From positions 493,716-557,715 of the forward strand of contig NZ_JACCBZ010000004.1 in assembly GCF_013408825.1 (NCBI RefSeq): a stretch of DNA of 64,000 nt, in the 5' to 3' direction. The notes beneath the pieces are model-generated. The model made no database searches. It was not told the origin of the DNA and saw only the letters and a program-made list of their open reading frames with translations. The translations under genes were made by a program, and so were the position numbers. Source of the stretch: Mucilaginibacter tundrae. Its GTDB lineage: Bacteria > Bacteroidota > Bacteroidia > Sphingobacteriales > Sphingobacteriaceae. Below, in pieces: positions 45,415-54,889 of the stretch (position 1 is its first letter; the number at the start of each line of letters is the position of its first letter).

Positions 45415-45624
45415 CTATTTTTCGTTTTCGATTTTTTTCAATCTTCTGTCAATTGAAAATAAATATAAGGCTAATCCAACAAATATGATGGCGATTATAG
45501 AAACAACAACGTATATTTTACCTGAGCTTTGCAAGGTATCATCCATAGTTACCCCGAGATTGGATTGTGCAAATACGCCTGTATAGGATAAAAGCAAAAG
45601 CAACAAAAAAGTTAATTTCTTCAT
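45415..45624 (-). CDS. ccmD: CcmD-like small membrane protein
   Basis: The 69-residue protein has a signal-like start ending near VFAQ, then one membrane helix (about 35-58), then a charged DRRLKKIENEK tail. Length, single helix, basic tail and position directly after ccmC support CcmD, which helps release holo-CcmE from the CcmABC complex. The signal peptide is an extra feature often seen in Bacteroidetes versions. Confidence 0.78.
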   Translation of the reverse strand: MKKLTFLLLLLLSYTGVFAQSNLGVTMDDTLQSSGKIYVVVSIIAIIFVGLALYLFSIDRRLKKIENEK

Positions 45625-45625
45625 A

Positions 45626-46300
45626 TTAATTTATAGCATTCTTTTTGTTTTCAATTAAACGGATCCGGTAACGTATGGTGGCTATCCACAAAGCGATAAA
45701 ACTCCAGCCCAACATTGCGGGATAAAAAGCGATCTTCATTCCGTTATCCAAATCGTATTTGCCAAATGCAGGGTTACCGCCACTGCCAGGGTGAAGCGAA
45801 TCCGTCATCCTTGGTAAAATGAATATCAGCACGATCATTATTGGAAAGGCGAAGATGTTGTAAATAGCCGAGATCTTGGCACGCTTTTGTTCTTCGTCAA
45901 TTGAATTACGCAGTACCAAATAAGCGCAGTATAACAAAAATGCTATAGCGGCACTATTTTGCTTAGGATCGCCGCTCCAAAATTGTCCCCAGGTATATTT
46001 TGCCCATAGCATACCTGTTAATAAACCTAAGCTATAAAATAGTAAGCCGGTGTTTACACATTCAACCGCGGCCAGGTCATCCTCTTCCCTGCCATTTCGC
46101 AAATACTTTATACTGAAGTAAACTGATAGTACGAATACCGTAAGCATCCCCATCCACATGGGCACGTGAAAATAGAGGTTACGTATAGTTTCGTGGAGTA
46201 CGGGCAAAGCAGGTACATGAAGCAGTAAACCTGTAAAAAGTGTAGAAAACACTAGCAATACAGCTATTACTTTCCACCATGTTTGATAAATGAACTTCAT
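45626..46300 (-). CDS. ccmC: CcmC/CcsA-like haem-handling membrane protein
   Basis: The 224-residue protein has six membrane helices and the cytochrome-c-assembly (CcsA/CcmC) domain. The tryptophan-rich loop reads WGQFWSGDPKQNS, the form seen in Bacteroidetes, in place of the classic WGxxWxWD. It would pass haem to CcmE. It is followed one base later by ccmD. The preceding gene on this strand is unrelated. Confidence 0.9.
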   Translation of the reverse strand: MKFIYQTWWKVIAVLLVFSTLFTGLLLHVPALPVLHETIRNLYFHVPMWMGMLTVFVLSVYFSIKYLRNGREEDDLAAVECVNTGLLFYSLGLLTGMLWAKYTWGQFWSGDPKQNSAAIAFLLYCAYLVLRNSIDEEQKRAKISAIYNIFAFPIMIVLIFILPRMTDSLHPGSGGNPAFGKYDLDNGMKIAFYPAMLGWSFIALWIATIRYRIRLIENKKNAIN

Positions 46301-46381
46301 ATTAATTGTGCTGACAAAGGTAATGATTTAAAAATCACGAATTAAATCATTTGGCTGTAATTGGTATCGTAATTAGTGATA

Positions 46382-47566
46382 TTAATCGCCAGGGGTATAA
46401 TCAACGGGTAACAGATCAGATAATTTTGATTTTGACCAGGTGCCTTCATATAAAGGAGCATTCTCGCCAAACACCACACCATTGGTATCAAATAAATAAG
46501 GATTTTTAATTGAAAGTTCGCTGGTTTCAAAAGTTTCCATATCTAATGGCCTATAGATATCTTTAAAATCGGTTGTTTCGTGTTTTTTAGTATAAATTAC
46601 ATATAGATAGTCAGTGAAATTTATAGCATATATGCCTTTTTGCTCCGTTGCAAACAAATATGAATTTACCGGTAAAGGATCGCGATATAAGTGTTGACGC
46701 ATGTACTTAGGTGAATTTTCCATTTCGATCCAATGATTTAAGGAATCACGACTATGTCCATCATTATATTTTTTTATTTTTTGCAGAATGACACCTTCCT
46801 GCGGGCGATCAACATTTGGTAGTTGGGTTAATTTCATCACAACAAACCCATCAGAGTCGAGTTTACCCGTATATAAAGATCTGTAGAAATGCATTGGCGA
46901 ACCATAATAGGCCTCTTCCCGTTTTTTTTTCCATTCATCCTTTTGCTTTTTTGAGCCCGATAATTCCTGAAAAAGCCGCTGACCGCGGTAGGATATTGTC
47001 CCCGTTAATTTACTGCTCGTAAATTCACTTACTAAAAATTTAACACGGTATCCCAATGCCATATTATCAACCACTAAAAAATCATCAGTATAAGCTTCCA
47101 ACTCTTCCTTTGATTTGTGATAAATAAGGTTCACGATTTTAGGATTTAATACATAGCAAAGCTTTGCATTATCGTCGGTGCCAATAAATTCTTTAACAAA
47201 TTGAGCATAATTTATTTTCCAATTGGCGGGTGTAGTAACGATCACCTCTCGCAATTCTGTGACTTTTTGAGCTAACTCGATTGGGAGATTTATAGGGTTA
47301 TCGCCTACTAATATCGTTTTAGAATAATCCTCATAACCTAATATGCTGACAACAAGTGTATACTGCCCGGGTTTAAGATGGCTTAAAGTGAATGTTCCAT
47401 CGGATGAAGTTGAAGTTCCTGACGTGGTATTGCTTAAAAATACATTGGCCAATGATAACGGGGCTTTAGTATCAGCACGAGTTACTCTACCCGTTATTAT
47501 ACCGTTTTGAGCCAGCGTAATAATCGGAAAAAACAATAGGAGGATTAACCAGGAAAAACGCATCAA
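46382..47566 (-). CDS. Exported protein with carboxypeptidase-regulatory-like domain
   Basis: The 394-residue protein has a signal peptide (cut near LAQ), then a CarboxypepD_reg-like beta domain (about 22-105; start NGIITGRVTRADTKAPL, with FTLSHLKPGQYTLVV) and a long C-terminal domain without a known family by eye. Such proteins are common at the Bacteroidetes surface and in TonB-receptor N-termini. No TonB box or barrel is visible, so it is not a SusC-like receptor. It lies between ccmC and the porin operon. Confidence 0.8.
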   Translation of the reverse strand: MMRFSWLILLLFFPIITLAQNGIITGRVTRADTKAPLSLANVFLSNTTSGTSTSSDGTFTLSHLKPGQYTLVVSILGYEDYSKTILVGDNPINLPIELAQKVTELREVIVTTPANWKINYAQFVKEFIGTDDNAKLCYVLNPKIVNLIYHKSKEELEAYTDDFLVVDNMALGYRVKFLVSEFTSSKLTGTISYRGQRLFQELSGSKKQKDEWKKKREEAYYGSPMHFYRSLYTGKLDSDGFVVMKLTQLPNVDRPQEGVILQKIKKYNDGHSRDSLNHWIEMENSPKYMRQHLYRDPLPVNSYLFATEQKGIYAINFTDYLYVIYTKKHETTDFKDIYRPLDMETFETSELSIKNPYLFDTNGVVFGENAPLYEGTWSKSKLSDLLPVDYTPGD

Positions 47567-47635
47567 ACCAAAAGTTTTAATATTTTTTGAAGATGCTAAT
47601 TAAAGGTTTAGAAATGAAGTTGAAATGAAATTTTA

Positions 47636-47679
47636 ATCCAATTCTAATCTTAAATAAAGTTAATGGATTAGAATTGGAT
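47636..47679 (-). terminator. Hairpin after the porin operon
   Basis: A perfect 14-bp inverted repeat ATCCAATTCTAATC (47636-47649) / GATTAGAATTGGAT (47666-47679) has a 16-nt loop. It lies past the porin stop on the minus strand. The trailing sequence TAAAATTTCATTTC is only weakly U-rich. Confidence 0.5.
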
Positions 47680-47706
47680 ATTGAATTGATTTACAATAAG
47701 CTAAGC

Positions 47707-48984
47707 TTAAAAATAAGTTGATAGACCAAAGCTTAAACCGGCAGTTGGCCCAATTGCAGCTCCTATTTTATTACCGGTTATATCGTTTTGTGTTTGGCGG
47801 CGATAATTAAGGCGTAAAACTGTTTGAGGTGTTGGCCTAAAACTTATAGCGGGCATTATACTCCATAAATCGTTATACATTTTTTGGCCAGTTGCCGCAA
47901 AAACGCCGTCATTCCAATCCACATATTCACCACGTACAGCAATATTAACTGTAGCGTTATCCCAATCAAGTATACGGCCATGTATTATTGGTTGCACTAC
48001 ATCTATAAATCCACCAAATTGTTTGTGTGCATATTCGGGTGTATAATCTGGTGGTATATCTACAAATACCCATGCCCACTCAGAAATTATATTGGTATGC
48101 AAACCCGGTATGGTTCCGTTAAAGTTAACATCAAACACATTAACACTTCTTTTATTATCAACCTGTGCACCTTCTACACGCCAGGTATTATAAACACCTC
48201 CCATATATGATAAACCAATCTCACCTATTTGATCATTACCGAATGATAGTTTACCGGTATAAAGCGGTTCGCCGCTGGCACTTGTGTTAAAACGTGTAAT
48301 GCTGCTTTTTGCTGCCGGTAAGAATGTTTTTCCTTGCGAATTATTAATAATAGAATCATTAAACCCACCGGTAATATAAGCTTCATAACCATACATCCAG
48401 TGCCCGCTGTATTTCTTGCCATATAGCCCGAAACCGGGATTGTTCCAGGTATCAGGCAACATTTGTGTCATAGCGATTGGCCTGTCGGTAAATTCATATT
48501 TTGGGCCATCATGGTTTTCATTAAACCCACCTATCGGGTTCAAGATCATACCGCCACGTAAATTAATTAATGGATTAAATTCAATATCCAAAGCAGCATA
48601 TTCAACACCAAACTCAGGGCCCGCAGCTTCGCCCGCGTCGCCAGAAGGATCATCCTCATATTCTATTTCGGAAAGAAATTTAATATGCGGTGCTATAGTT
48701 GATGAGACAAACAGGCTAAAGCGCCTGAATTGGAACTGATCGCCATTGGTTATCCCGGAGGTGTTGGTATATTGAACATCAGATTCAACATATCCCCCGA
48801 TAGAGAGCGATGAGCTACCTAACTTTTTAAATGGACGGTTATAAATCGCGTCCATGCTTAGTGTATGTTTTGCAGTATCTTTTTTGGCAGGAGTAATAAG
48901 TAAACTACTATCAATTTGTGCCGATGCAGGATGAAAGTAAAAGAGTAAAATTGTAATAAATAAGGCTGATAAAATTATTTTCAT
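47707..48984 (-). CDS. Outer membrane porin, OprO/OprP-like
   Basis: The 425-residue protein has a signal peptide (cut near ASAQ) and alternating beta strands, ending FGLSTYF with the terminal aromatic residue typical of outer membrane barrels. It resembles phosphate-selective porin O/P-like barrels; the selectivity is unknown. It overlaps the Rieske gene start region by 4 bases, forming a three-gene operon with Rieske and dihaem proteins. Confidence 0.82.
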   Translation of the reverse strand: MKIILSALFITILLFYFHPASAQIDSSLLITPAKKDTAKHTLSMDAIYNRPFKKLGSSSLSIGGYVESDVQYTNTSGITNGDQFQFRRFSLFVSSTIAPHIKFLSEIEYEDDPSGDAGEAAGPEFGVEYAALDIEFNPLINLRGGMILNPIGGFNENHDGPKYEFTDRPIAMTQMLPDTWNNPGFGLYGKKYSGHWMYGYEAYITGGFNDSIINNSQGKTFLPAAKSSITRFNTSASGEPLYTGKLSFGNDQIGEIGLSYMGGVYNTWRVEGAQVDNKRSVNVFDVNFNGTIPGLHTNIISEWAWVFVDIPPDYTPEYAHKQFGGFIDVVQPIIHGRILDWDNATVNIAVRGEYVDWNDGVFAATGQKMYNDLWSIMPAISFRPTPQTVLRLNYRRQTQNDITGNKIGAAIGPTAGLSFGLSTYF

Positions 48985-49409
48985 TTGAGCGAAATAAGGA
49001 GTTGATCATTTTGAACAGTTACTGGGAAAGTACGCAGATTGGTATCGGCAGGGCCATTTTTCACCTGACCTGTATTGCTAAAAGTGCTACCATGCGCGGG
49101 ACATTCTAATTTATCGCCAAACACTTGTAACTCTGCTCCCTGGTGGGTACAACGCATCAGAACAGCTGAGTATTCATTTTGGCTAAAGCGGTATACACAG
49201 ATCGGGTATTTTAATTGTTCCTGTTGCACTACAATATACTTATTATAAGCCTCCTTGTTTTGAAACGCGGTCATCGGTACAACCAGGTTTGAATTGTTGA
49301 TAGTACCGGTTACCATTTTACTGGTACCACAACTTTCAAGTGCGCCTATCAGCACCGATCCACCCAAACAGGCGAAACCGCAGGTTTTTAAAAATGCTTT
49401 TCTTTCCAT
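48981..49409 (-). CDS. Rieske 2Fe-2S lipoprotein
   Basis: The 142-residue protein has a lipobox (ALESC, Cys 27) and a Rieske domain with ligands C87, H89 (CTH) and C103, H106 (CPAH). It should carry a 2Fe-2S cluster at the membrane surface. It is not part of a bc1 complex gene set. It overlaps the dihaem oxidoreductase by one base (TAATG) and the porin by four, so the three are co-expressed. Confidence 0.9.
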   Translation of the reverse strand: MERKAFLKTCGFACLGGSVLIGALESCGTSKMVTGTINNSNLVVPMTAFQNKEAYNKYIVVQQEQLKYPICVYRFSQNEYSAVLMRCTHQGAELQVFGDKLECPAHGSTFSNTGQVKNGPADTNLRTFPVTVQNDQLLISLK

Positions 49410-50641
49410 TATAATGATTGTAAAAACTTAATTACCGCTGTTTGATCTGCTGACGATAATTTGCTAAAATTTGCCGCACTAACCGTCGATTCGCCGCCAT
49501 GCATTTGAATAGCCTGTTGGATGCTGTGTGCCCTGCCATCGTGCATTAAATAAACATCGCCACCTTGTACGCCCGGTGCTAAACCTAAACCCCATAGTGG
49601 GGTTGTACGCCACTCAGAAGTTAAAGCATCGCCTTCAGTATAATGATCATCATCACCTGGCCCCATATCATGAACTAACAGATCTGTAAATGGCTGGAAA
49701 GTTTGATAGGCAAGACCTGCTATCGGTGAATATCCTGTGGTAAGATTCTGTTTATGGCAATCTGCACAACCTATTTTAACAAATGCATTCTGGCCTTGTA
49801 AAACCGTAGCATCAGTAGCATTGCGCTGTATAGGAGTTTGTAAAGCGGTTACATAAAATACAACAGAATAAAATGTATTATTATCTATTTCTGCGGTTGA
49901 GGCTGTTGTAGGCATCGCTTCATCCTGATAATTGAATGGATTATATGGCATATAACTTGAAGTAATACCCATATCATGATTATAAGCCATAGCCACCTGT
50001 TGAAACAAGTTATAAACAGCTGCCTTGCGGCCAAAGCGACAAATGTATTTGCCGTCCGGCCTCGGTATAGCGCCGTTTAATGGCGTTACATATGACGGAA
50101 TGGTGTTGTAATTAGGATGCCCTCTTACACCATTAGGGTTATTTACATTGGCATCGGCCATTGCTATAATTTCGGAATCAGGAACTGCTTCCAAAAAGCC
50201 TACACCTGCTGTAATTGGGGCTATTAATTTAGTGCTGGTCGCACCTGCAGGTAAAGTTTCAGGTGTATATCCCGGCAAACAAAACGTACCTAATTGTGGT
50301 GCGCCTTCTGCTAAAAATTTATTACCGGTACTATCTGTTTGACCAAAACGGGTTAATGTAGTAAAAGGATGCCCTCTATTATCACTGGAGTGGCAGCTGC
50401 CACATGAAGTTGCCACAAAATACGGCCCAAGACCTGTTGCTGATGTACGATTAGCAAAAAACTGATCATTTCCCGCTGAAAAAAGTAGCGTTTGCGAACT
50501 TGTAAGGGTTATAGGTCCGCACAAACCATTTTCGGGATTGATCATCTCGGGGAAAACCTTATTACATGATGTAATAGAGACTATTGTTGCGGAGAATGTA
50601 AGTGTGAAAAGTATAAGGATTAGTAAATTTCTTTTCTTCAT
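49409..50641 (-). CDS. Dihaem oxidoreductase lipoprotein (DUF1111-like)
   Basis: The 410-residue protein has a lipoprotein signal (SITSC, Cys 26) and two haem c motifs: C80-GSC83H84 near the start and CADCH around residue 295. The arrangement and the length fit the dihaem oxidoreductase (DUF1111, 'thiol oxidoreductase') family. It is first of the operon with Rieske and porin genes and depends on the surrounding ccm system for haem attachment. The partner substrate is not known. Confidence 0.87.
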   Translation of the reverse strand: MKKRNLLILILFTLTFSATIVSITSCNKVFPEMINPENGLCGPITLTSSQTLLFSAGNDQFFANRTSATGLGPYFVATSCGSCHSSDNRGHPFTTLTRFGQTDSTGNKFLAEGAPQLGTFCLPGYTPETLPAGATSTKLIAPITAGVGFLEAVPDSEIIAMADANVNNPNGVRGHPNYNTIPSYVTPLNGAIPRPDGKYICRFGRKAAVYNLFQQVAMAYNHDMGITSSYMPYNPFNYQDEAMPTTASTAEIDNNTFYSVVFYVTALQTPIQRNATDATVLQGQNAFVKIGCADCHKQNLTTGYSPIAGLAYQTFQPFTDLLVHDMGPGDDDHYTEGDALTSEWRTTPLWGLGLAPGVQGGDVYLMHDGRAHSIQQAIQMHGGESTVSAANFSKLSSADQTAVIKFLQSL

Positions 50642-50772
50642 AAAATCGAATAAGTCTATGCCGTTTTTGTTTCGACAACAAAATAACGCTTTATTTAGAC
50701 TTAATCCAAATAATATGGCAAAAAGATTAGATTGATTCTAAACTGCCGAATAATTAACTTGTTACCAATTGA

Positions 50773-51453
50773 TTAATCTCGCCACAAATACGGAAAAAGC
50801 AATAAAGAAGTAACAACTACAATAACATTTATGGCTAATAGTATACTTATGTTACCATACAATAAGCTACGTTCTACCCCATCCATTGCACTTTTGCTTA
50901 TGCGTATCAGGAGTAAAATAACAGGTATAATAACCGGAAAGCTTAAAATGGCCATTAATGTACCATTGTTGCCTGCTTTGGAAGCGATGGCCGAAATCAT
51001 AGTAAAAACAGTGGAGAAACTAATACTGCCTAAAAGTACCGCTAAGAAATAAAAAAGTGGATCGCCAATAGTATTTGGAAAAAAAAGCAGGTAAACAATT
51101 AATGCCAATATGCTGAGCAAGGACATTAATAAGATATTATAGATTGTTTTTGAAAGGATTATGGCCTGTGGGCTGGCTATGGTATAATAATACAATAAAC
51201 GCCCTTTATTTTCCTGAATAAAGCTTTTGGCTATAGCGTTTACAGATGCAAACAGTATAATGATCCAAAAAAGGATATTCCAAACTATTGGATATCCAGC
51301 GCTGCCACTAAAACCAGGACTTAGGTGAAAAGATATATAACAAACAAACACGGTAGATACTACATATAATAGTACCCCATTGAAAGCATATTTTGAACGC
51401 CATTCCAATAGAATTTCCTTTTTCAGCAAGTTCCAGGTTTGATTAAATATCAT
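50773..51453 (-). CDS. ccmB: Haem exporter subunit CcmB
   Basis: The 226-residue membrane protein has six helices and the CcmB pattern (start WNLLKKEILLEWRSKYAFNGVLL, late SSLLLFPYLWRD). It forms the ABC complex with CcmA and CcmC. No ccmA gene is visible in this window. It is separated from ccmC by about 4.5 kb of other genes and follows the hybrid kinase operon on the same strand after a 57-nt gap. Confidence 0.88.
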   Translation of the reverse strand: MIFNQTWNLLKKEILLEWRSKYAFNGVLLYVVSTVFVCYISFHLSPGFSGSAGYPIVWNILFWIIILFASVNAIAKSFIQENKGRLLYYYTIASPQAIILSKTIYNILLMSLLSILALIVYLLFFPNTIGDPLFYFLAVLLGSISFSTVFTMISAIASKAGNNGTLMAILSFPVIIPVILLLIRISKSAMDGVERSLLYGNISILLAINVIVVVTSLLLFPYLWRD

Positions 51454-51510
51454 GCGGCGAAGATAAGAATTAGGATAGTTAAATTGACTATTGCCTATAT
51501 GGGCATAAAA

Positions 51511-53448
51511 TTATAGCACCAAATCTATTTTCAGCATTTTTTGTATTTTATCGTGCAGCTCATGAGGTTGAAATGGCTTTGATAATACATCATTCATACC
51601 CGCGGATATAGCTTCCTCTTTTTCATGATCCAAGGCTGCCGCCGATAAGGAGATTATAGGTATACTTCTTTTGGGTTCCTCAAAATCCATCCTGATAGCT
51701 TTAGCCGCTTGGTAACCATTCAAATCGGGCATATGGGTATCCATCAGTATAATGTCAAAGTTTTGTTGGTGTAGTTTTTCAATAAGCTTACGGCCGTTAT
51801 CAACTATTACAACGTTCATATTCCAATCATTTAACATTTTTGACAGGATAAACTGATTCACCATATTATCCTCCGCAACCAATACGTTCATTTGGTTAAA
51901 TGGTGGAAGTTTTTTATGATCTGCTCTATTTTTTTTCTTAAGTTTAGGTTTTTCAGTTATAGTAATCCAGTCTATTATATTAAATATACTCCCTTTGCCT
52001 ATCCTGCTGCTAACAGTCAGTTCGCCGCCTGTTAATTCTACAAGCTTTTTTACTATAGTAAGGCCCAAACCAGTACCGCCGTATATATTAGCTGTATCTA
52101 TATCAGCCTGTTCAAATGAATCAAATATTTTTGATAACTTTTCCTCAGCTATACCTATACCAGTGTCTTCAACACTAAACTTAATTTTCAACCTACCTTT
52201 ATCGCTATCAAGTACAGACACTTTTAATTTAACATGCCCTCTATCTGTGAATTTTATAGCATTACTTAACAAATTCATTAACACCTGATTCAATCTCAAT
52301 GCATCAATCATCATATATTCAGGTAGATTGGGATCAATATCCAGTAACATATCTATCATTTTCTCATCAGCCTTAAACTTTAGTAATTGAAAAACAGAAG
52401 CAATAACTTCGCGTATGTTATTCGCGGTACGGATAATATTGAATTTGCCCGATTCAATTTTCGATATATCCAGCACATCATTAATAACACCGAGTAATGA
52501 TTGTGATGATGTTTCCAGCAACTCCAGCATGCTTAATTGCTGGTCATTCATAGGTGTTTTCCGTAGCAATTGAGTTAAACCTATTACCCCATTAATTGGC
52601 GTGCGTAACTCATGGCTCATGTTGGCCAGAAAATTCTCTTTTACCTTTTTTCCATATTCAGCCGCTTCCTTCGATTTGACCAACTGCCGCAGGAAGCTTT
52701 TTTGCGGCGATATATCACTAATATTAATAAATATAGCTTTGTTATGATATGATGCCCTGCATTCGGCCCAGATTATATGTTTATCAAATGTTTCAAACTG
52801 AAATTCAAACACCGCGAAACTTAAGTTATCTTTAATAATCTCAGCCAGCTTTTTACGAAAAGCCATCCGATCGTGCTCTACAGCCCTGTCAATTATACTT
52901 TTACCTATAATCTCAGCAGGCTTATAACCCAGTATTTTTTCAACCGTTGGATTTATCGTTTTAACCCTTAATGTTTGTGCATCAACAGCACAAATAATAT
53001 CTGCTGAATTGTTTACAACGATAGAGAGATTTTCAAGTTCCTCATTTTTACGAATTATTTCAGCTTGGTAACGCGCCAATTGAATAAAAGAATCCACCTT
53101 AGCAGATGTTATATATGGGTCAAGAGGCTTATACAGATAATCTACCGCACCACTACTATACCCTCTAACCGCATATTTTGATTCTTTTGAAATAGCTGTT
53201 ACAAAAACTACCAGAATATCTTTGGTACGAGGGTTTGATTTGAGCATGTCAACCAGTTCAAATCCATCAATTTCAGGCATTTGAACATCAATCAACGCAA
53301 TTGAAATGTTATTTTCCCAGGCAATTTTCAAGGCATCGTTGGGCGATGTGGTAGAAAATATTTTAATATCATCACGCTTTAATAATGCTTCAAGCGCAAT
53401 AATATTTTCTTCTCTGTCATCAACGATGAGAATATTAACGGGGATCAT
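51511..53448 (-). CDS. Hybrid response regulator-sensor kinase (REC-PAS-HisKA-HATPase-REC)
   Basis: The 645-residue soluble protein has a receiver with D10-D11 and D54 (ALIDVQMPEIDG), a PAS domain (about 135-250), the kinase H-box NMSHELRTPING, N-box LLSNAIKFTD, and the ATP lid (DTGIGI, GGTGLGL). A C-terminal receiver has IILMDTHMPDLNG. It is the last gene of the kinase-CheR-CheB operon and likely relays the signal within it. Confidence 0.93.
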   Translation of the reverse strand: MIPVNILIVDDREENIIALEALLKRDDIKIFSTTSPNDALKIAWENNISIALIDVQMPEIDGFELVDMLKSNPRTKDILVVFVTAISKESKYAVRGYSSGAVDYLYKPLDPYITSAKVDSFIQLARYQAEIIRKNEELENLSIVVNNSADIICAVDAQTLRVKTINPTVEKILGYKPAEIIGKSIIDRAVEHDRMAFRKKLAEIIKDNLSFAVFEFQFETFDKHIIWAECRASYHNKAIFINISDISPQKSFLRQLVKSKEAAEYGKKVKENFLANMSHELRTPINGVIGLTQLLRKTPMNDQQLSMLELLETSSQSLLGVINDVLDISKIESGKFNIIRTANNIREVIASVFQLLKFKADEKMIDMLLDIDPNLPEYMMIDALRLNQVLMNLLSNAIKFTDRGHVKLKVSVLDSDKGRLKIKFSVEDTGIGIAEEKLSKIFDSFEQADIDTANIYGGTGLGLTIVKKLVELTGGELTVSSRIGKGSIFNIIDWITITEKPKLKKKNRADHKKLPPFNQMNVLVAEDNMVNQFILSKMLNDWNMNVVIVDNGRKLIEKLHQQNFDIILMDTHMPDLNGYQAAKAIRMDFEEPKRSIPIISLSAAALDHEKEEAISAGMNDVLSKPFQPHELHDKIQKMLKIDLVL

Positions 53449-53477
53449 CTAAAATGTATAAGTTTTATCGATAATAA

Positions 53478-54065
53478 TTATTGCCGTAAAAGTCCAAAAA
53501 TTTCTTCAGAATTTAATATATATTCCGCTGCCTTAATTTCAATTGCAGCAAGCGGCATCTGAGGCATTTCTGAGTCCTCCGGGTTTTGCGCTATAGTTAA
53601 ACAACCATTGTCTCGCAGTTTTAATAATCCTACTGCCCCATCCTGGTTTGCGCCAGAAAGAAGTATCGCGGTACAACGCCCTTTAAAAGCCTCAGCAGCA
53701 CTTTCAAAAGTTACATCTATAGAAGGCCTGGAGTACCAAATTGCTTCCGAAACATCAAGCGCAAAACTACCATCCTTTTCAATAAGAGTATGATAATTCG
53801 GGGGGGCAATGTATATTGTATTTTTACGTATTATTTCCTTATCCGTAATTTCCTTTAGAGATATACGGGAATTTTCGGCGAACAGTTTTTCTATCTCGCT
53901 GAAAAAATTCTTTTTTCGATGAATTATTATAATAACCGCTTTATCCAGATCTGCATTAAAACTCTTTACTATATTAAATATCAATTTAAAAGACCCAGCA
54001 GATCCCCCTATCAGTAAGAATTCTGATCGTTTCCAGTGAGCTATTATATTATTATCAAGTGACAA
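53478..54065 (-). CDS. cheB: CheB-type protein-glutamate methylesterase (no receiver domain)
   Basis: The 195-residue protein is only the catalytic CheB domain: S22 in IGGSAGS, H49 in IIIHRKK and an Asp in LSGANQDGAVG form the expected triad. The receiver domain of classic CheB is missing. It overlaps the cheR gene by 11 bases. No MCP or CheA/CheW is nearby, so the substrate is probably not a normal chemoreceptor. Confidence 0.9.
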   Translation of the reverse strand: MSLDNNIIAHWKRSEFLLIGGSAGSFKLIFNIVKSFNADLDKAVIIIIHRKKNFFSEIEKLFAENSRISLKEITDKEIIRKNTIYIAPPNYHTLIEKDGSFALDVSEAIWYSRPSIDVTFESAAEAFKGRCTAILLSGANQDGAVGLLKLRDNGCLTIAQNPEDSEMPQMPLAAIEIKAAEYILNSEEIFGLLRQ

Positions 54066-54888
54066 TTTTTTGATATATGTTTTCTTTACTACTTATAACC
54101 TTAAACTTCTTTTTAAACTTATCTGAGCGTATAGTTTCTTTACTGCCCATACATAAGAACCCAAGCGGAGCCAAACTGTTATAAAATAATTCAAGTATTT
54201 TTTCCTGAAGTTCACTTTCAAAATATATAAATACGTTTCGGCAACTAATTAACTGAAATTCATTAAATATCGCATCCGACACCAGGTTATGTACGGAAAA
54301 CAAAGTATTGTGCTTTAGTTCACTATGTACCGTCGCAGCATCATACATTATAGTAAAATGATCAGTTAATGACCCCTTTAATCCAGAGTACTGATAGTTT
54401 TCAGCATAGCTTTTTATCTTCTTTAGGCTATAAATACCTTTACGGGCTTCCTTAAGCATTTCCGTATTAATGTCCGTACCATAGATAAACGATTTTTTAC
54501 TAAGGCCGGTTTCATTCATTAAAATAGCAAGCGAATACACTTCCTCACCGGATGAGCAACCAGCACTCCACATTTTTATATGCTGATAAGTAGAAAGATA
54601 AGGGATAACCTGATTATTAAGCGCTTTATAGAAAGAAGGATCACGAAACATTTCAGTAACGTTTACAGTGATCTCATCTAAAAACTCCTGAAAAAAAAGC
54701 TGGTTGTTTACCAGCGTATGCTTAAGATCATAAAAAGTTTGTTTTTTATTCTGCATTATTCTTAAAACCCTACGTTTTAGAGAGGCTTTAGAATAGAAGG
54801 AAAAATCAAACCCATGAAACTTTTTTATCAGATCGATTAACTCATCTAACTGCTGTACTGATAGGATTTCCTGTTCTGTGCTCATCAT
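54055..54888 (-). CDS. cheR: CheR-type protein-glutamate methyltransferase
   Basis: The 277-residue SAM-dependent enzyme has the CheR N-terminal helical domain and a methyltransferase domain with MWSAGCSSGEEVYSLA, YGTDIN and ISCRNVFIYFE. It starts one base after the CHASE3 hybrid kinase and overlaps cheB. The three are co-expressed. The coiled-coil region of the kinase is a possible target. Confidence 0.92.
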   Translation of the reverse strand: MMSTEQEILSVQQLDELIDLIKKFHGFDFSFYSKASLKRRVLRIMQNKKQTFYDLKHTLVNNQLFFQEFLDEITVNVTEMFRDPSFYKALNNQVIPYLSTYQHIKMWSAGCSSGEEVYSLAILMNETGLSKKSFIYGTDINTEMLKEARKGIYSLKKIKSYAENYQYSGLKGSLTDHFTIMYDAATVHSELKHNTLFSVHNLVSDAIFNEFQLISCRNVFIYFESELQEKILELFYNSLAPLGFLCMGSKETIRSDKFKKKFKVISSKENIYQKIVT

Positions 54889-54889
54889 A

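Noticed and set aside
46342..46530. 62-codon minus-strand ORF with a hydrophobic start
   Set aside because: Out-of-frame shadow of the carboxypeptidase-regulatory-domain gene on the same strand.
46382..47566. TonB-dependent receptor (SusC-like) because of its CarboxypepD_reg-like domain
   Set aside because: No plug or barrel and only 394 residues.
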